A DNA stretch of 64,000 nt, taken from Candidatus Eiseniibacteriota bacterium (lineage in GTDB: Bacteria > Eisenbacteria > RBG-16-71-46 > CAIMUX01). The notes below the pieces were generated by a model. That model was not told where the DNA came from, ran no database searches, and saw nothing but the letters and a program-made list of their open reading frames with translations. The position numbers and the translations under genes were made by a program. This document shows, piece after piece, positions 9,200 to 19,194 of this stretch. The DNA lies in the NCBI GenBank assembly GCA_016712505.1, contig JADJQY010000042.1, forward strand, positions 372,001-436,000. The letters run 5' to 3'. The stretch's first letter is position 1. Each line of letters starts with the position of its first letter.

Positions 9200-11395
9200 T
9201 CAACGACCGATCGCGAGCCCCCCCGGCACCTTCCGTCCGATGGCCAGGCGCGTGGCGAGCACCACCAGTTCGGACCCGTTCCAGGCCAGCTCCTCGCCGC
9301 CGCCCTCGGAGCCGATCTCCTGGGTCGTGCGCCAGACGACGCCGTTCTCGCTCTGGACGAGGCGGTTGCCGAAGTCGACGTAGCCGGCGAAGGAGCCGTC
9401 GATCCAGACGATGCTGCCGGGGTCGATTGCGGGCTCCTGGTCCTCGAGCGATCCGGCCGCGGACCAGACCACTCCGTCGGGGCTGCGGGCAATGTCCCGA
9501 TCTCCCCAGACGAAGAACTCCGTGCCGGTCCAGACGAGGCGCTCGGCGGAGAGCACGCCATGGTCGCTGACCGTCCAGGTTACGCCATCGACGCTGGTAA
9601 TCGCCTTCGAGACCCCGATCGCCACGATCAGGCTGTCTCCGATCTCGACGTCGATGAGCGACTCGGTGAGCGGAAAGCTCGCGTTCCACGTGGCTCCATC
9701 CGGACTCGTGATCACCACGCCCTCCTGTCCCACTCCGACGACGAGCTCCGGTGACCCGGTGATCGGATCCCTCCGGGCGAGATCATTGATCCGGAGCGAG
9801 GTGCCCGAGACGCGCGATGTCCAGGCGGCGCCATCCTCGCTGGTGAGGATCCGGCCGCCTTCGCCGGTGACGATGTAACGTGTGCCGGTGAAGAGCCCCA
9901 CCGGACTCAGGATGTCGGTTCCGGAGGGAAACTCGTAGCGATGCCAGATGCGCGCGTCGCTCGTGGCGAGGATGGCCGAGCCGCTCTCGGTGATCACGAA
10001 CTGTCCCGCCGACCACTGGATCCGCTGGTGGTTCCAGGTCCCGGCCGAGACCAGATCCCACGCGAGGGCGTCGTCGCTGTGGAGCATCGCAGTGCCGACC
10101 GCGAGATAGTCGTGCTCGCCGCGCGCGAGTCCGCGGAGGAGTTCGTGATCGCTGGTCGGAACCTCGTCCCAGACGAGGCCGTCCTGGCTGGTGAGGATCA
10201 CCCCCCGCTGCTGCGAGATTCCGTTCGTGGTGCGCGTGCCCAGGGCGACGAAACCATTCTCCGCCCGCAGCAGCCCGGAGATGAACTCGCTTCCGCCTGG
10301 ATGGATCCAGTTCTTGGTGGTGTTCTGGAGCGTCCAGTCGAGACCGTTCGGGCTGGTGCCGATCTCGAGCCCCTTCCAGCGCACCCAGTGGTCCTGGTCC
10401 CAGACCGTCCAGGCGTTGGTCATCGCGAGGTCGAGCCGATCGCTCTGCGTCCAGGTGCGCCCGAAGTCGTCGCTGGTCAGCGTCCGCTCCCCGGCGAAAA
10501 GTCCCGTCGCCTCGCCCAGAAGGCGAACCCCGTTCCAGACCAGCTTGGTCACGTTGACGCTGGCGACCTGTGCCCAGGCATGGCCGTCGGGGCTCGCCCA
10601 GATGGTCGATCCATTCGAGGCGAGCACTTCTTTACCGGTCCAGACGGCCGAGCGGAAGGCGGTGGAGGCGAGTCGGTTCGTCCATGTGGTCCCATCCGGG
10701 CTGGTCATCACCCCTGTGCCCACCGCCACGAATTCCTCCCCGGTGTAGACGAGATCCTGGACCGTGATGGCGAGTCCATGATCGATCCGATCCCAGACGA
10801 TGCCGTCCTCGCTCACCAGGACGTACCCCGCAGGGCCGGCCACGACCCACAGATCGTTTCCCCAGGCCGCGCAGATCCCTCCGCTGTCGATGTAGCGGAA
10901 GTCCATGTTCGGAGTGGTCCCCGGATCGGTCGGCAGGCCGGCGATGGCCGAGACCTCCTCGGAAAGCACTCCCACCTCCGTACCCTCGAGCGCTGCGATC
11001 CGGTAGAAGTAGCGCGGACCGGCGGCCACCGCGTGCACCGTGCGGTCGACCTCCCCGACCGTGATCGAAGCGTCGGTCGAGTCGACCCCGGCCGTCGTCG
11101 CCCAGTGGATCCGGTAGCCGGTCGCCTCCGATTCCTCGGTCCACCTGAGCTCTACCCCCGCGGGCACGGAGCGCGCGGAGAGGCCCTCGACCACGAGATC
11201 CGATCCACCGCCGTCCGGATCTCCGGGGTCGGTCGGCGGCTTGTCGCTCGAGCCGCAGCCGAACGCGAACGCGCCGAGGGTGAGAGCGGCCCATGCGACG
11301 GCGAGGCGCGCAGCGCGCGCGGTCGGCGCAATCGGGTTCGCCGGTGCCTGCGATGCGAGGGGCGCGTAGATTTCGGACCGTGGGACGAGTGACAC
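9200..11395 (-). CDS. Lipoprotein with FN3 domain and BNR-like propeller repeats
   Basis: GTG 11395 follows a GGAGGAAG ribosome site. The N-terminus has a hydrophobic stretch ending F-A-F-G-C at about residue 48, a plausible but imperfect lipobox, followed by a D/P/G-rich tether. Residues of about 65-150 form a fibronectin type III-like domain. The rest is a run of roughly a dozen repeats with T-S-x-D-G-x-x-W turns, like the BNR/Ycf48 type of beta-propeller. No enzymatic residues stand out, so it is probably a surface-anchored binding protein. It converges with the metalloprotease gene and has no tail module. Confidence 0.8.
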   Translation of the reverse strand: MSLVPRSEIYAPLASQAPANPIAPTARAARLAVAWAALTLGAFAFGCGSSDKPPTDPGDPDGGGSDLVVEGLSARSVPAGVELRWTEESEATGYRIHWATTAGVDSTDASITVGEVDRTVHAVAAGPRYFYRIAALEGTEVGVLSEEVSAIAGLPTDPGTTPNMDFRYIDSGGICAAWGNDLWVVAGPAGYVLVSEDGIVWDRIDHGLAITVQDLVYTGEEFVAVGTGVMTSPDGTTWTNRLASTAFRSAVWTGKEVLASNGSTIWASPDGHAWAQVASVNVTKLVWNGVRLLGEATGLFAGERTLTSDDFGRTWTQSDRLDLAMTNAWTVWDQDHWVRWKGLEIGTSPNGLDWTLQNTTKNWIHPGGSEFISGLLRAENGFVALGTRTTNGISQQRGVILTSQDGLVWDEVPTSDHELLRGLARGEHDYLAVGTAMLHSDDALAWDLVSAGTWNHQRIQWSAGQFVITESGSAILATSDARIWHRYEFPSGTDILSPVGLFTGTRYIVTGEGGRILTSEDGAAWTSRVSGTSLRINDLARRDPITGSPELVVGVGQEGVVITSPDGATWNASFPLTESLIDVEIGDSLIVAIGVSKAITSVDGVTWTVSDHGVLSAERLVWTGTEFFVWGDRDIARSPDGVVWSAAGSLEDQEPAIDPGSIVWIDGSFAGYVDFGNRLVQSENGVVWRTTQEIGSEGGGEELAWNGSELVVLATRLAIGRKVPGGLAIGR

Positions 11396-11551
11396 GGAAG
11401 CTTCCTCCGACGTTGAGGCTGCGCGGCCCGGCGTGCAACCTGAAGGTCGGCATCGAGGGGAGCGCGCCGCCGTCAGTCCGCGGATATCCGGGGTTTGGTG
11501 CGGCCCAACCTAGCAAACGCGAGGCCGGTTGCGCCAGGGAGAGGCGGGAGA

Positions 11552-12841
11552 TCACCGGGGCACGGCTCGGTTCTGCAAGTCGTACAGCGCCACACCCGCG
11601 CCCGGGACATCGAAGAGAAGTACGTCCTCGGTCAACAGGCTCACCTCCGGCGACGAAACGGAGAAGGGCCTCGGAGACCTGAGTCGGTCGCCGGGCCAAC
11701 CGACCAGCTCGACGAGCGGGGTGCCCGCACAGGAATACAGTGCGTAGAGTTTGAACGCACCATAGGGGTCCTCGGCGGGATCCGCGCGTGTGCCAAGTTC
11801 CAGGAGCACTCGGCTGGCCCCGAGAAAGTAGCCACGAGCCAGGGTATTGAGGGTGCGACCAAATCGGTCGCCATCCACGGTCCATCGGTTCACAACCGCG
11901 CCTGTCTGGGAACTCAAAAGAAAGAACTCCCTGTCCGCCAGGCAGAGAACCTGTTCTGCGCTCACGGCCAGAAGGCGCCAATGCACGTCCGGCCAAGGCA
12001 GAGGAACGGTACGAAAGCCTTCCGGGAATCGCGCGATCCCAAGCGAGGAGTGCTTCCGGTCGCGTGGATCGCTGATCTGCACGGCCACGCCGCCAGCACC
12101 GTCGCCCACCGCAGCATCGACGCAACCGGTCAGGCCAGTCTCCAGATGGGACATCACGTTACCCTCGCGATCTCTCCTCTGTAGTAGCACCCTCCCCCCT
12201 CCAGCGAGCGAGTACGTGCTCCCCACGCGCGATTCCGGATTCCAACCGACCAGCCACGCGCCGGTCGGATCGAACACAGCTTCTTGAACCGCAAGACCGC
12301 AATCGAACCGTAGGGAGTCCCGCAACACCATGGACGTGCGTCCTCCACGCACCCATCCCGTGTAGCAGGTGTCGCCAAACGGGTCGGGCCGGAGCCAGTC
12401 GGAGTAGCCAAGCGTGTCGACCTTGGCGGTCTCCGTGTCGAGCGTCGCAAACAAGGGATGATCCCGGTAGATGATCCTCGTTCTGAGCAGGAGGCGGTGT
12501 GCGCCGTTCCGGACGGCGGCACTCCCGTGCGGCTGAAAGCCCATCGGCAGAGTACGCTTTCCCATGACAAGCCCCGTGCGGCGGTCCAGGATGACCCACT
12601 GTCCCGTGTGGTCAACCACTCCTTCGAACGGCAACGCGTCGATTCCCCGCTCGGCCAGCCACTGGGCCAGGCTCTCGGGGTTCGAGCGCGCGGTGTCCGA
12701 AGGAGCACAGACCCAGTGTGGGCGAATTCGCGGCGGACGCTCCCCTCCCACCGCGCCGTTCCACTCTGGGTCAGCCAACCCTCCAAGGAACCGGGCGCCC
12801 AGGATCGCCACGACTGCTTGACGGACGGCCTGCACTGCCAT
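11552..12841 (-). CDS. Hypothetical protein, possible propeller
   Basis: ATG 12841 has a strong GGAGGAGGG site eight bases upstream (12850-12858), so I prefer it to GTG 12925. The 429-residue product is not a family I recognise. It has scattered beta-propeller-like segments (D-P-T-G-A-W-L-V-G-W, L-A-V-S-A-E-Q-V-L-C-L, P-G-A-G-V-A-L-Y-D) suggesting a 6-bladed fold. The N-terminus is mildly hydrophobic and not a convincing signal peptide. It is the third gene of a tight minus-strand set with 12865-13113 and 13103-13723. Confidence 0.65.
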   Translation of the reverse strand: MAVQAVRQAVVAILGARFLGGLADPEWNGAVGGERPPRIRPHWVCAPSDTARSNPESLAQWLAERGIDALPFEGVVDHTGQWVILDRRTGLVMGKRTLPMGFQPHGSAAVRNGAHRLLLRTRIIYRDHPLFATLDTETAKVDTLGYSDWLRPDPFGDTCYTGWVRGGRTSMVLRDSLRFDCGLAVQEAVFDPTGAWLVGWNPESRVGSTYSLAGGGRVLLQRRDREGNVMSHLETGLTGCVDAAVGDGAGGVAVQISDPRDRKHSSLGIARFPEGFRTVPLPWPDVHWRLLAVSAEQVLCLADREFFLLSSQTGAVVNRWTVDGDRFGRTLNTLARGYFLGASRVLLELGTRADPAEDPYGAFKLYALYSCAGTPLVELVGWPGDRLRSPRPFSVSSPEVSLLTEDVLLFDVPGAGVALYDLQNRAVPR

Positions 12842-12864
12842 CTGAGCGTCCCTCCTCCCGATCC

Positions 12865-13113
12865 TCACATCCGGGTGGCGTGAATCGTCGCTCCGCATCG
12901 TTCGCACCGTAGCGCGCCTTGACACGACCCCAAGTCATCGGCGTGACGGCGGGTGGATTCCCCTCGCACTCCGCTCCGTGCGCGCCCACGATCTGCGGGG
13001 GGCTGGAAGCCCAGTCCAACCGCGAGCAGTATCACGATCGCGCGCGGTGCGAGCTGCCCGGCGAACCAGAGTCTCGACGTCTGGGGGTAGTGGGCATTGT
13101 GTCTAGCTGCCAT
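12865..13113 (-). CDS. Small hypothetical membrane protein
   Basis: An 82-residue reading frame. Its ATG overlaps the end of the upstream gene by 11 bases and is preceded by GAGGAGG at five bases, and its stop lies 24 bases before the next start. This packing argues for a real, translationally coupled gene. One hydrophobic segment (about residues 27-38, A-I-V-I-L-L-A-V-G-L-G-F) could span the membrane. The C-terminal half is Arg/Gly-rich with a C-x2-C pair. No family recognised, and the composition of the second half looks poorly constrained. Confidence 0.4.
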   Translation of the reverse strand: MAARHNAHYPQTSRLWFAGQLAPRAIVILLAVGLGFQPPADRGRARSGVRGESTRRHADDLGSCQGALRCERCGATIHATRM

Positions 13114-13723
13114 TGCGGGCCTCCTCGAGAGTCACGGCTGGACGCGGGAACATCAGGCCGAAGTCCAGCCAGCTCCGGCCGGGAGGTGGGATCGGCATGG
13201 CGAGGGAGTTCCAGTCCCGGGGGGTGTGGAACAGTTGCACAAGGCGCCCACGGTCCGCACAGAAGTTGCGCGCGCTGCACTGGAGTTCGAACGCGTGGTC
13301 GGCGACTGCGAGTGAGTCCCGGTCGGACCGTGGGCCTCCGGCTGCCGCCCACCCGGATCTCCACGCGGTCCACTTGTCCGTGATGAATGCACAGTCCCCA
13401 ACCGATCGATAGGTCACGAAGACCTTCTCGCCGACAACGCCGCTCACTCCCCGAATCGGCCCATCGAGGAGGTCCAATGTGTCGAAACTAGTGGTCCCGG
13501 GGGAACAGAGTTCGACGTTTGATCCAGGTGTGGACGATTGGCCGACGTATGCGGAGTCGCAGTAGACCGCAATCTTCCAAATGGTGATCGGTACTCCGCC
13601 TCGTTCTACTTTGTCCACGGCCTGGAGCTTCCCCAGCAGCTCGCCACTCAAGCCGATCGAGGCAGCGGAAAGCGGTGTGCAGGCCAGCCCCGCGATCCCG
13701 AGGACCTGAGTCACCAGTTTCAT
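13103..13723 (-). CDS. Hypothetical secreted protein
   Basis: I place the start at ATG 13723 because GAGG lies just upstream and a short signal peptide begins there (M-K-L-V-T-Q-V-L-G-I-A-G-L-A, cleavage near L-S-A-A-S). The mature part of about 185 residues has six or so cysteines and a W-x-A-W-R-S-G-W motif. I do not recognise the family. The frame stays open well upstream of this start, but that part is Arg/Pro/Ser-rich and looks non-coding. First gene of a three-gene minus-strand set. Confidence 0.6.
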   Translation of the reverse strand: MKLVTQVLGIAGLACTPLSAASIGLSGELLGKLQAVDKVERGGVPITIWKIAVYCDSAYVGQSSTPGSNVELCSPGTTSFDTLDLLDGPIRGVSGVVGEKVFVTYRSVGDCAFITDKWTAWRSGWAAAGGPRSDRDSLAVADHAFELQCSARNFCADRGRLVQLFHTPRDWNSLAMPIPPPGRSWLDFGLMFPRPAVTLEEARNGS

Positions 13724-13892
13724 CGAACCTCGGTTTCTGCCCTTGGGGCGGCCGGTTCGCCCCTCAGGCCTGGGGCAGTGTACTGCGGGCCGGGGCGGAT
13801 GGGGAGACCTGGGATGTTTCGCACGGCGGAAGCGACGGGGGTAAGATCGCCGGGTGGTCGTGGATGGCCGTGGGGCATCGCGGGGATGAACG

Positions 13893-15979
13893 ATGGCGGA
13901 GTCGGAGATCGCGGGTCGGATCGCGTGCGGAGTGCTCACCCTGCTGGGGGCACTGCTGCTGGCCATGGGTCGCGGGACCGAGAACGGCGCGCCGCGGGGA
14001 CGCTCGCGACGGGGTGTGGCCTGGGGCGCGCTCCTGGTGCTGGCGCTGGGGCATGCGATCTGGCTGACCGTGCAGCCGGGGAATCTGCTCAATATCAACC
14101 TGGCGCATCACTATCTGGGCGCGAAGCACCGGGTGGGGTACGGCGAATTCTACTCTGCGGTACAGGCGGCGCTACTGGAGCCGCAGGCGGGGATGCGCGA
14201 CCTGGAGCACCCGCCGAGAATGGTGCGGGCGACGGACGAGGAAGAGCGGGCCTATCTACTCGACCTCATTCGGGAGAGGGGCGACACGCTCCGAGGGGGC
14301 GCGAAGTTCATTCCCTTCGGCCCGACCGCGGAACTGCGGGCGGCCGCGCGGGCTTCGGGTGCGCTCGCGCGAGAGGCGGAGGAGATCCTGACGAGGGCGC
14401 TGCCTCCGGGATCGATCGCGCCATTCCGCTCCGATGTGGTTGCGGTGACCGGCGCCCTGCAGGGACGGCCGCTGATCGATGACTACGGCTACAACGGCTC
14501 GCCATTCTATTCGGCCGTCCGCTCGATCGATCCAGCGCTGCGATTGACGTTCGGGCCGCTCGTGGGATTCCTGTCGCTCTTGTGGCAGATCGCGGCGGCA
14601 CTCCTGGTGGTCTGGCTGTTGGGGATGGCCCTGGACTACTCCGTGGAAGAGCGATTGCAGACCGCGGCACTCCTCTTCGCGGCGTGGGACTTCACCGGCT
14701 GGACCGTGCCGGGATTGGTCTTTGCGGGGTGGTGGCTTCCGATCGGGGTCGCGGCCTGGGCGGCGTCGCGGGGGCGCTGGGTCCTGACCGGCGCGGCCCT
14801 GGCGTGGGCGACGGCGGTGAAGCTCTTTCCGGCCCTGCTGCTGCTCCCCGCCCTGGTCGGTTTGCTCGGATCTGCAGCGGCGCGACGCGCATCTTCGCGG
14901 GTGCTGTTCGGGTTCGTGGTCGGCGCTGGTGGTGCATGGGTCGTGTCTCTGGCGAGTGGGCGTTCCTGGGCAGAGTTCGGCGAGAAGATCGTGTCCCAGT
15001 TTCAGGGGACGGGCTATCTGCTGAACAGCGTGAGCGTGAACCAGCTCTTGATGGTGCTGGGGCTGCGCGAGGAGTGGGCGGGGGCAGCGCTCGGCCTCTG
15101 GGTGGCGGTGTTCCTGCCGGTGGTGTGGCTGCGGACGCGCGAACCGCGCGAGCAAGACTGGCCCCGGATCTTTCTGGTCCTTCTCGGCGTTGGGGGCTGG
15201 GTCGTCCACACGTGGTTCAACTACTACGCCATCGCGCCATTGTTCCTGCTGCCGTTCGTTGGTCGAACCCGCCCGCGCTTCGCGGCGCTGCTTTGTCTTC
15301 TGACCGCGCTGGCCGCTCTCTGGCCGGAGTTCGACGACCCGCGGCTACTCGACCGCGAGTCGCTTCACGTGACCAAGCTGCTTCCGTACCTGGCCGTCCC
15401 GCTCGCGCTTCTCTGGCTCGAACTGCGAGTGATCCAATCCGGAGCGATCGTCCGGCGAGGCGTCTGGATCGGCAGCGCGCTCCTCTTTCTGATCGTGGGC
15501 GGGCGGGTGGTGCAAGAGCGCGGTCTGCTTGCCTTGGAACGCGAAGGGAACGCTGCCCTCGACCGCGGAGAGGCGGTAGTGGCGGTGGATCGCTTCCAGC
15601 GCCTGCTCCGACGGGATCCCGATCGCGGATCGGCGGCGATGAACGCGGGAATTGCAGTGGCCATCGCGGGGAATCGGAGGAGGCAGGGAGACTGTTCGAG
15701 CGCGCCGTCGCGCTGTCACCGACGAGTCCGGAGGCACTGCGCAATCGGGCGCGCTGGTTGGCGGGCGTAGGCCGCCTCGACGAAGCTGCCGCCGCGCTGG
15801 AGCAGGCGCTTCGCCAGACGCCGTCCGCCTCCGGCGCCTGGGTGGAGCTGGCGCGGGTACATTTGCGGCAGGGCCGCCGCGACGATGCAGCGACGGCCGC
15901 ATTCCGGGCGCGCGAATTGGCCCCGGAAAGCGCTCTGGTCACGCGCCTCTGGTCGGAGGTTGAAGTGGCGGGTCGCTAG
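13893..15979 (+). pseudogene. GT87-like membrane glycosyltransferase with TPR tail (frameshifted)
   Basis: The frame from ATG 13893 encodes ten or more hydrophobic segments and polyisoprenol-sugar transferase features: a periplasmic loop with D-D-Y-G-Y-N-G-S-P-F, followed by A-W-A-T-A-V-K-L-F-P-A-L-L-L-L-P. This matches the DUF2029/GT87 mannosyltransferase type, which builds cell-surface glycans. From about residue 560 it becomes a TPR domain. The frame breaks at GG 15676-15677. One more G restores E-E-A-G-R-L-F-E-R-A-V and two further TPR units, ending at TAG 15979. As written, the protein ends with junk sequence at 15770. The missing base could be an assembly error. The gene converges with the gene at 16007. 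Confidence 0.75.
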
Positions 15980-15983
15980 CGAA

Positions 15984-16003
15984 CGCGCCGATCGATCGGC
16001 GCG
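15984..16003. terminator. 20-bp perfect palindrome between convergent genes
   Basis: CGCGCCGATC followed by GATCGGCGCG is a perfect inverted repeat in the 27-base gap between two convergent stops. It probably works as a bidirectional transcription barrier, but neither side has a T run. Confidence 0.4.
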
Positions 16004-16006
16004 CGG

Positions 16007-18895
16007 CTACTGCCTGCTCTGGGCCGCGCGTTGCTGCGCCATCTCGAGCCGCTCCCGCGCACCGGGGAGATTGGGCTGCAGTTCGACGGCGCGCCGGAAG
16101 TAGCCGACGGCGGTTCCGAACTGCCCCTGTGACGCATGGATGTTTCCGATGTTGAAGTGGGCGCCTGCGAAGTCGGGGTTCAGCCGGAGCACCGCCTCGA
16201 ACTCGCGCAGCGCCTCCCCCACCCGCATCTGCGCCATGTAGATGTTGCCCAGCTGGAACCGGGTGTCCGCGGCGCTCGGTCGCACCAGCACCGCCTTCTG
16301 CGCCAGGAGGAGTGACTCCTCGGGCCGCCGCTGCATCATCGCGGCCATCGCCTCTTCCATGTAGGTGTCGGAGAGCACGCGTTTCAGGATCCCGTGGCGC
16401 GGGGCCGCGGCCGCGGCCTGCTCGAGAAGCTCCTTCGCCCGCACCCGATTGCCTGCTTGCCCCTGACTCAGAATCACGTGGGCCTGGAAGAGATCGCTCG
16501 CGGCGCGCTGGTGCCGCGCCACGGAGTCCGGATCCGCGCCGCTGAGTGAGGCGGTCGAGGGAAGGCCGGAGTAGTTGCTGGTCAGGCCGCGGAGATTGTC
16601 GGTGTTCCGCGCCTCTACGGGGATGGCAAATGAGGCCGGCGAGTAGAACTCGAGCACCGGGTGTTCGAGCGAGTTGACCTGGCGAGTCTCTCCCAACCAG
16701 CCCGCGAGCGAGGGCTTGTCACCGATCAGCAGGCTGATGAACCCGTACGCATCCTCCCAGCCGTAGCGGCGCAGGTTGGCGCTCGCCGTGAGGTCGATCT
16801 GCTGCTGAATCCAGGCCGGATCGAGGGTGAGCGGCTGCTCGGTCGCGACCATGAAGCAGGAGGGGGCATCGAGCCAGACGTAGGCATAAGGGAAGACATC
16901 GAAGAAGGTGCGAAAGACGATCCGGAGTTCCGAAGGGGGAACGTCGCAGGCGATCCACTGGATCATCAGGCCGCCGGGGGCGAGATGCTTGCGGCAGAGT
17001 TCGTAGTAGTCCTTCGACAGAACGAGCGCATTCCCGGAGTGGGTAGTGCGCGACTTGGCGTCGGAGATGATCGCGTCGTACTTCGCGTCGGTGCGACGGA
17101 GGAAGTTCACCCCGTCGTCGCAGATGATCCGCACTTTCGGATTGTCGAGCACGTGGTGATTCATGGTATCGAAGAGTCGGGCCCCTTCGATCACCGACGG
17201 CTCGAGTTCCACGCAGTCCACGCGGGTCACGCTTTCGTGCAGCGCCGACTCTCCGATCATGATCCCGGTGCCGAGTCCGACGGTGAGAAGAGTCTGCGGC
17301 GGGCTCTGGGGCATCAGGAGGAACGGGAAGTGGGCCAGGGCCTGCTGCTTCATGTAGACGCCGGCGAAGCTCTCGCCGATCTTGATGTTGTCGATCGCCA
17401 TGGTGCGCATCCGCGGATCGATCTTGTCCTGATAGACCATGGTCGTGCCGGAGAGGCCTTCCTTGTAGAAGACGACGTCCTTCTCCTGCTGCCGCACCCG
17501 GACCAGGAACGGCTTCGGCTGCCACTGCGTGAGGGCAAAGACGGCGGCCCCGGCTCCGGCGAGCAGCGGCAACAGAGCCACCACGCGCAACACCATCGCG
17601 CGCGAGCGGAAGATGGGAAGAAAGGTCCAGGCGGCGTTGGCCAGACTCAGTCCGCCCATCAAGGCGACGCACTTCTGCAGGCCGAGCGCGGGGAGCAGGG
17701 CGAAACCGGTGAGTCCGGCGCCCAGGATGTTCCCCAGGGTGTTCGCTCCGTAGATCTGCCCGAGGTGACCGCCGAGCGAACCCATTTCGCGCGCCCAGAT
17801 CTTTCCCGCGAGCGGAAAGGTGGCGCCGATCAGGGTCGTGGGAACGAGCATCACGGCGAAGCTCACCCCGAAGCGGGTCAGGATCGTGCCCATCCAGTCG
17901 GCGTCCGAGCCGCCGAGCCAGCGCGACCCCACGCCGCTGCTCACCCGCTCCATGACCAGGATGGTGGCCAGGGTGGAGAGGCCGATCAGGACCTGCACCA
18001 CTCCGAGTGCGACCCGGGCATCGCGGAGGCGATCGACGAAGAGGCGGGCGATGAAGCTGCCGAGGGTGATCCCGACCAGGAAGGACGAGAGCATGGTGGC
18101 GAAGGCGTAGGTGCTGGTCCCGACGATCATGACCAGCATGCGGGTCCAGACCACCTCGAGGCCGAGCGAGACGAAGCCGCAGATCGCCATGACGAAGAGG
18201 AGGCTTCGCCCGCCGCCGTCTTCGGGGGAGAGGCTCGCGGCGGGCGGGGCGGCGTTTCCCGTGGCGGCGGGGCCGGCCCATTCGGTCCCGCGGGTCTTCG
18301 CCAGTTGGAGGCAGATCAGACCGATTCCGACATTCAGGGCGATGGCGAGCCAGAGGGTGGGGTGTACGCCGATCGCTCCGATCAGGTAGAAGCCGGAGGC
18401 GAGGGTTCCGACCACGGCGCCAAGAGCGTTCAAGGCGTAGAGGAAGCTGAGCGCGCTCCCCAGCTTGCTGATCTGCGAGACAAAGGCGCGGGTGATGGCG
18501 GGCAGGGTACCGCCCATGAGGAACGTCGGAGGAAGGACGACGAACGCGGCGAGGAGCATCCGGGCGAGGATCAAAACGGGGCTGGAAGGCTCGAAGCGAT
18601 TCGCGACCCACATGTGGAGGGGGTCGAGCGCCCGCACGGTGAGCGTCCCGAGGAGCGCGGTGATGCCGATCCCGATCTCGAGGATGCCGTAGAAGCGCAG
18701 CGGGTTCTTCTGACGGTCGGACACCTTTCCCAGGGCGACTCCGCCCCAGGCAAGTCCGCCGAGGAAGGTGACGAGGACCGCCGTCACGGCATAGACGGTG
18801 ACCCCGAACACCTCGTTCAGCAGCCGGGACCAGAGCACCTGGTAGATCAGCCCCGCCGCCCCGGACAGGAAGAAGAGGAAGTAGACCCCGAGCAT
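16007..18895 (-). CDS. Fused MFS-like / spermidine-synthase-like membrane protein with TPR tail
   Basis: ATG 18895 follows AAGAAGGAA. The first 450 or so residues contain about twelve transmembrane segments with the F-L-S-G-A-A-G-L-I-Y-Q-V-L-W-S-R start typical of fused MFS/spermidine synthases. Residues of about 480-740 form a Rossmann domain of the polyamine synthase type (V-G-L-G-T-G, then D-C-V-E-L-E-P, then I-S-D-A-K-S). The acidic residue pair of true aminopropyltransferases is not evident at the I-S-D-A-K-S position, so the substrate is uncertain. The last 150 residues hold three to four TPR units. Such proteins are frequent in Eisenbacteria- and Planctomycetes-like genomes and their function is unproven. 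It is transcribed divergently from the ABC operon. Confidence 0.85.
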   Translation of the reverse strand: MLGVYFLFFLSGAAGLIYQVLWSRLLNEVFGVTVYAVTAVLVTFLGGLAWGGVALGKVSDRQKNPLRFYGILEIGIGITALLGTLTVRALDPLHMWVANRFEPSSPVLILARMLLAAFVVLPPTFLMGGTLPAITRAFVSQISKLGSALSFLYALNALGAVVGTLASGFYLIGAIGVHPTLWLAIALNVGIGLICLQLAKTRGTEWAGPAATGNAAPPAASLSPEDGGGRSLLFVMAICGFVSLGLEVVWTRMLVMIVGTSTYAFATMLSSFLVGITLGSFIARLFVDRLRDARVALGVVQVLIGLSTLATILVMERVSSGVGSRWLGGSDADWMGTILTRFGVSFAVMLVPTTLIGATFPLAGKIWAREMGSLGGHLGQIYGANTLGNILGAGLTGFALLPALGLQKCVALMGGLSLANAAWTFLPIFRSRAMVLRVVALLPLLAGAGAAVFALTQWQPKPFLVRVRQQEKDVVFYKEGLSGTTMVYQDKIDPRMRTMAIDNIKIGESFAGVYMKQQALAHFPFLLMPQSPPQTLLTVGLGTGIMIGESALHESVTRVDCVELEPSVIEGARLFDTMNHHVLDNPKVRIICDDGVNFLRRTDAKYDAIISDAKSRTTHSGNALVLSKDYYELCRKHLAPGGLMIQWIACDVPPSELRIVFRTFFDVFPYAYVWLDAPSCFMVATEQPLTLDPAWIQQQIDLTASANLRRYGWEDAYGFISLLIGDKPSLAGWLGETRQVNSLEHPVLEFYSPASFAIPVEARNTDNLRGLTSNYSGLPSTASLSGADPDSVARHQRAASDLFQAHVILSQGQAGNRVRAKELLEQAAAAAPRHGILKRVLSDTYMEEAMAAMMQRRPEESLLLAQKAVLVRPSAADTRFQLGNIYMAQMRVGEALREFEAVLRLNPDFAGAHFNIGNIHASQGQFGTAVGYFRRAVELQPNLPGARERLEMAQQRAAQSRQ

Positions 18896-19194
18896 TGGAC
18901 CGTTCCTTCTTGAAAGGTCGGGCCCTGCACCCGATCCGTTGGCAGCCGGAATCCCGGCCAGTCAGCGCCTCAAGCCGTTCGCCCCAAAGCGGATCGCCGG
19001 TGCGAGCCGCAACCGGCGGTCCGGGCACGAACCGCGACGACAGTACCAGAAAGCCGAACAGCCCGGAATTGCGCCCAGCCCTGGGATGGTGGAGGATTCC
19101 CCGAGCGTCGATTCACTGATAACGTGTTCTCATGAAACAGGCAATCCCCTCAGTGCACCCTCCCTCCGAGTCACGGAGCGCTCCGGCGCATCCG
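18896..19194. other. Divergent intergenic region
   Basis: This region of about 300 bases separates the leftward fused MFS gene from the rightward ABC operon. It should hold both promoters. The most AT-rich part is CACTGATAACGTG at about 19113-19125, a possible -10 region for the operon. No coding frame or repeat is convincing. Confidence 0.4.

Noticed and set aside
16661..18913. 750-codon open frame opposite the fused MFS gene
   Set aside because: Its Asp/Glu/Gly/Arg-rich composition is typical of the antisense of a GC-rich gene, and it has no motif.
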